Origin: Bacilli bacterium
GTDB taxonomy: Bacteria > Bacillota_I > Bacilli_A > ML615J-28 > CAG-698
Direction: 5' to 3'
Assembly (NCBI GenBank): GCA_016296945.1
Contig: JAEDHQ010000066.1
Coordinates: 1-8,125 of the forward strand
Length of the DNA stretch: 8,125 nucleotides
Each line of letters opens with the position of its first letter. Positions within the stretch are counted from its first letter, which is position 1. Shown here one piece after another: positions 7,973 to 8,125 of this stretch. The translations under genes and the position numbers were made by a program. The notes under the pieces are model-generated. The model was not told where the DNA came from. It did no database searches and saw only the letters and a list, made by a program, of their open reading frames with translations.

Positions 7973-7986
7973 ATTTTGTATGACAA
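7973..7986 (-). repeat. Right arm of 14-bp inverted repeat flanking the transposase gene
   Basis: ATTTTGTATGACAA here pairs exactly with 6616-6629. It lies in the transposase 5' leader, between the -10 box and the Shine-Dalgarno, and covers the predicted transcription start near 7984. Transposase bound here could also repress its own promoter; that is inference. Confidence 0.8.
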
Positions 7987-7990
7987 CTAA

Positions 7991-7999
7991 ATTATAACA
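7991..7999 (-). promoter_or_regulatory. Extended -10 promoter of the transposase gene
   Basis: On the minus strand this reads TGTTATAAT, a TGn motif plus a perfect TATAAT (complement of 7991-7996). No reasonable -35 hexamer sits 16-18 bases upstream, only A-rich sequence. Predicted transcription start is near 7984, giving a leader of about 27 bases before the ATG at 7957. Confidence 0.55.
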
Positions 8000-8009
8000 A
8001 GGAATTTTC

Positions 8010-8125
8010 TTTTTTGTTTTTAAAACATTAAAACTAATTACAACCTATACAAAAAGTGGGGGTAATATTGATTACCCCCAACTTCTTTAAAGGTATATCT
8101 TGACCCCCAACAAATTTATATAATC
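8010..8125. other. Non-coding region upstream of the transposase gene to the window edge
   Basis: No gene is visible here. Bases 8010-8056 are AT-rich with a short GTTTT/AAAAC inverted repeat at 8016-8026. Bases 8057-8112 hold the right-hand TGGGGGT cluster. Bases 8113-8125 are plain AT-rich sequence that may be flanking host DNA. Confidence 0.6.
8057..8112 (-). repeat. Right cluster of TGGGGGT repeats, including a perfect 10-bp hairpin
   Basis: Read on the minus strand, TGGGGGT occurs at 8109-8103 and 8080-8074, 29 bases apart, with TATACCTTT between them. This is the same order of elements as the left unit at 6554-6588 (TGGGGGT, TATACCTTT, TTGGGGGTA), so the two clusters act as imperfect inverted ends. 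A third copy, on the plus strand at 8057-8063, forms a perfect 10-bp stem with 8071-8080 (arms TGGGGGTAAT and ATTACCCCCA, loop ATTG). The outermost bases, inward on the minus strand from 8112, are TGTTGGGGGT. Confidence 0.8.

Larger units (their letters stand above)
7958..8009 (-). promoter_or_regulatory. Inverted repeat that could sequester the transposase ribosome binding site
   Basis: GAAAATTCCTT at 7958-7968 is the exact reverse complement of 7999-8009, giving an 11-bp stem with a 30-base loop. On the transposase mRNA the 3' arm contains the Shine-Dalgarno AAAGGA and ends at the base before the ATG. The 5' arm lies upstream of the predicted -10 box (7991-7996). Only transcripts entering from outside would contain both arms; those from the element's own promoter would lack the 5' arm. 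The pairing is read directly from the sequence; its role is inferred from IS10 and IS50, where read-through transcripts fold to hide the transposase start. Confidence 0.6.
6521..8112 (-). mobile_element. ISL3-family insertion sequence with outer TGGGGGT-repeat ends (boundaries unresolved)
   Basis: The interval holds one intact ISL3-type transposase gene on the minus strand. A 14-bp inverted repeat flanks it (6616-6629 and 7973-7986). Outside that are TGGGGGT clusters, three copies on the left (6521-6587) and three on the right (8057-8109), two of which face the left set in inverted orientation. The proposed right limit is ACCCCCAACA ending at 8112, so the outer end would read TGTTGGGGGT inward; the left limit near 6521 is looser. 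The core element is about 1.4 kb, the usual ISL3 size. Two readings fit: a single element with complex ends, or an ISL3 element inserted in a remnant or miniature of an IS21-like element, since IS21-family ends carry repeated binding sites and TG/CA termini. I found no convincing 8-bp target duplication for either limit. The limits given are the outermost repeats, not proven ends. Confidence 0.6.

Noticed and set aside
6586..8054. 8-bp target duplication flanking the ISL3 element
   Set aside because: A-rich stretches next to the candidate ends (around 6587-6594 and 8049-8056) match only partly and could be chance; no exact duplication was found at any limit tried.

Overview
The window is AT-rich DNA that looks like a low-GC member of the Bacillota or a relative such as the Acholeplasma/Izemoplasma group. 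This rests on gene content and order (mnmA next to recD2), purine-rich Shine-Dalgarno sequences, TATAAT-type promoters and A/T-ending codons. TGA is not seen as a sense codon: tryptophan is TGG and the four visible stops are TAG, TAA, TAA and TAA. The standard bacterial code is therefore sufficient, although four genes cannot exclude another code. The species cannot be named from this.

Region 1 (1-3157, + strand) is a translation and genome-maintenance pair. It holds the last three quarters of mnmA (tRNA U34 2-thiolase), whose first visible codon matches the family's catalytic aspartate. A complete recD2 (5'-3' DNA helicase) follows after a single base. The two were probably transcribed together from a promoter upstream of the window.

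Region 2 (3158-3544) has an AT-rich spacer with a possible promoter. It is followed by a 66-residue single-span membrane protein of unknown function with a CxC-x4-CxC tail, closed by a strong intrinsic terminator.

Region 3 (3552-6478) is a monocistronic gene with its own extended -10 promoter. It encodes a 961-residue cytosolic M16C zinc peptidase of the presequence-protease type. Both the inverted zinc site and the C-terminal Arg/Tyr pair are intact.

Region 4 (6479-8125) is mobile DNA. An intact ISL3-family transposase gene runs on the minus strand, convergent with the peptidase gene, and a bidirectional terminator separates the two. A 14-bp inverted repeat flanks the transposase. Outside it, on both sides, lie clusters of a TGGGGGT-centred repeat in mainly inverted orientation. 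These may be the ends of the same element or of an older element, IS21-like in style, into which the ISL3 element inserted. The transposase leader carries an 11-bp inverted repeat that could hide its ribosome binding site in read-through transcripts only. I found no CRISPR array, RNA gene, defence system or clearly new multi-gene system. The most interesting parts are the layered repeats and leader hairpin of the mobile element, and the small Cys-tailed membrane protein.
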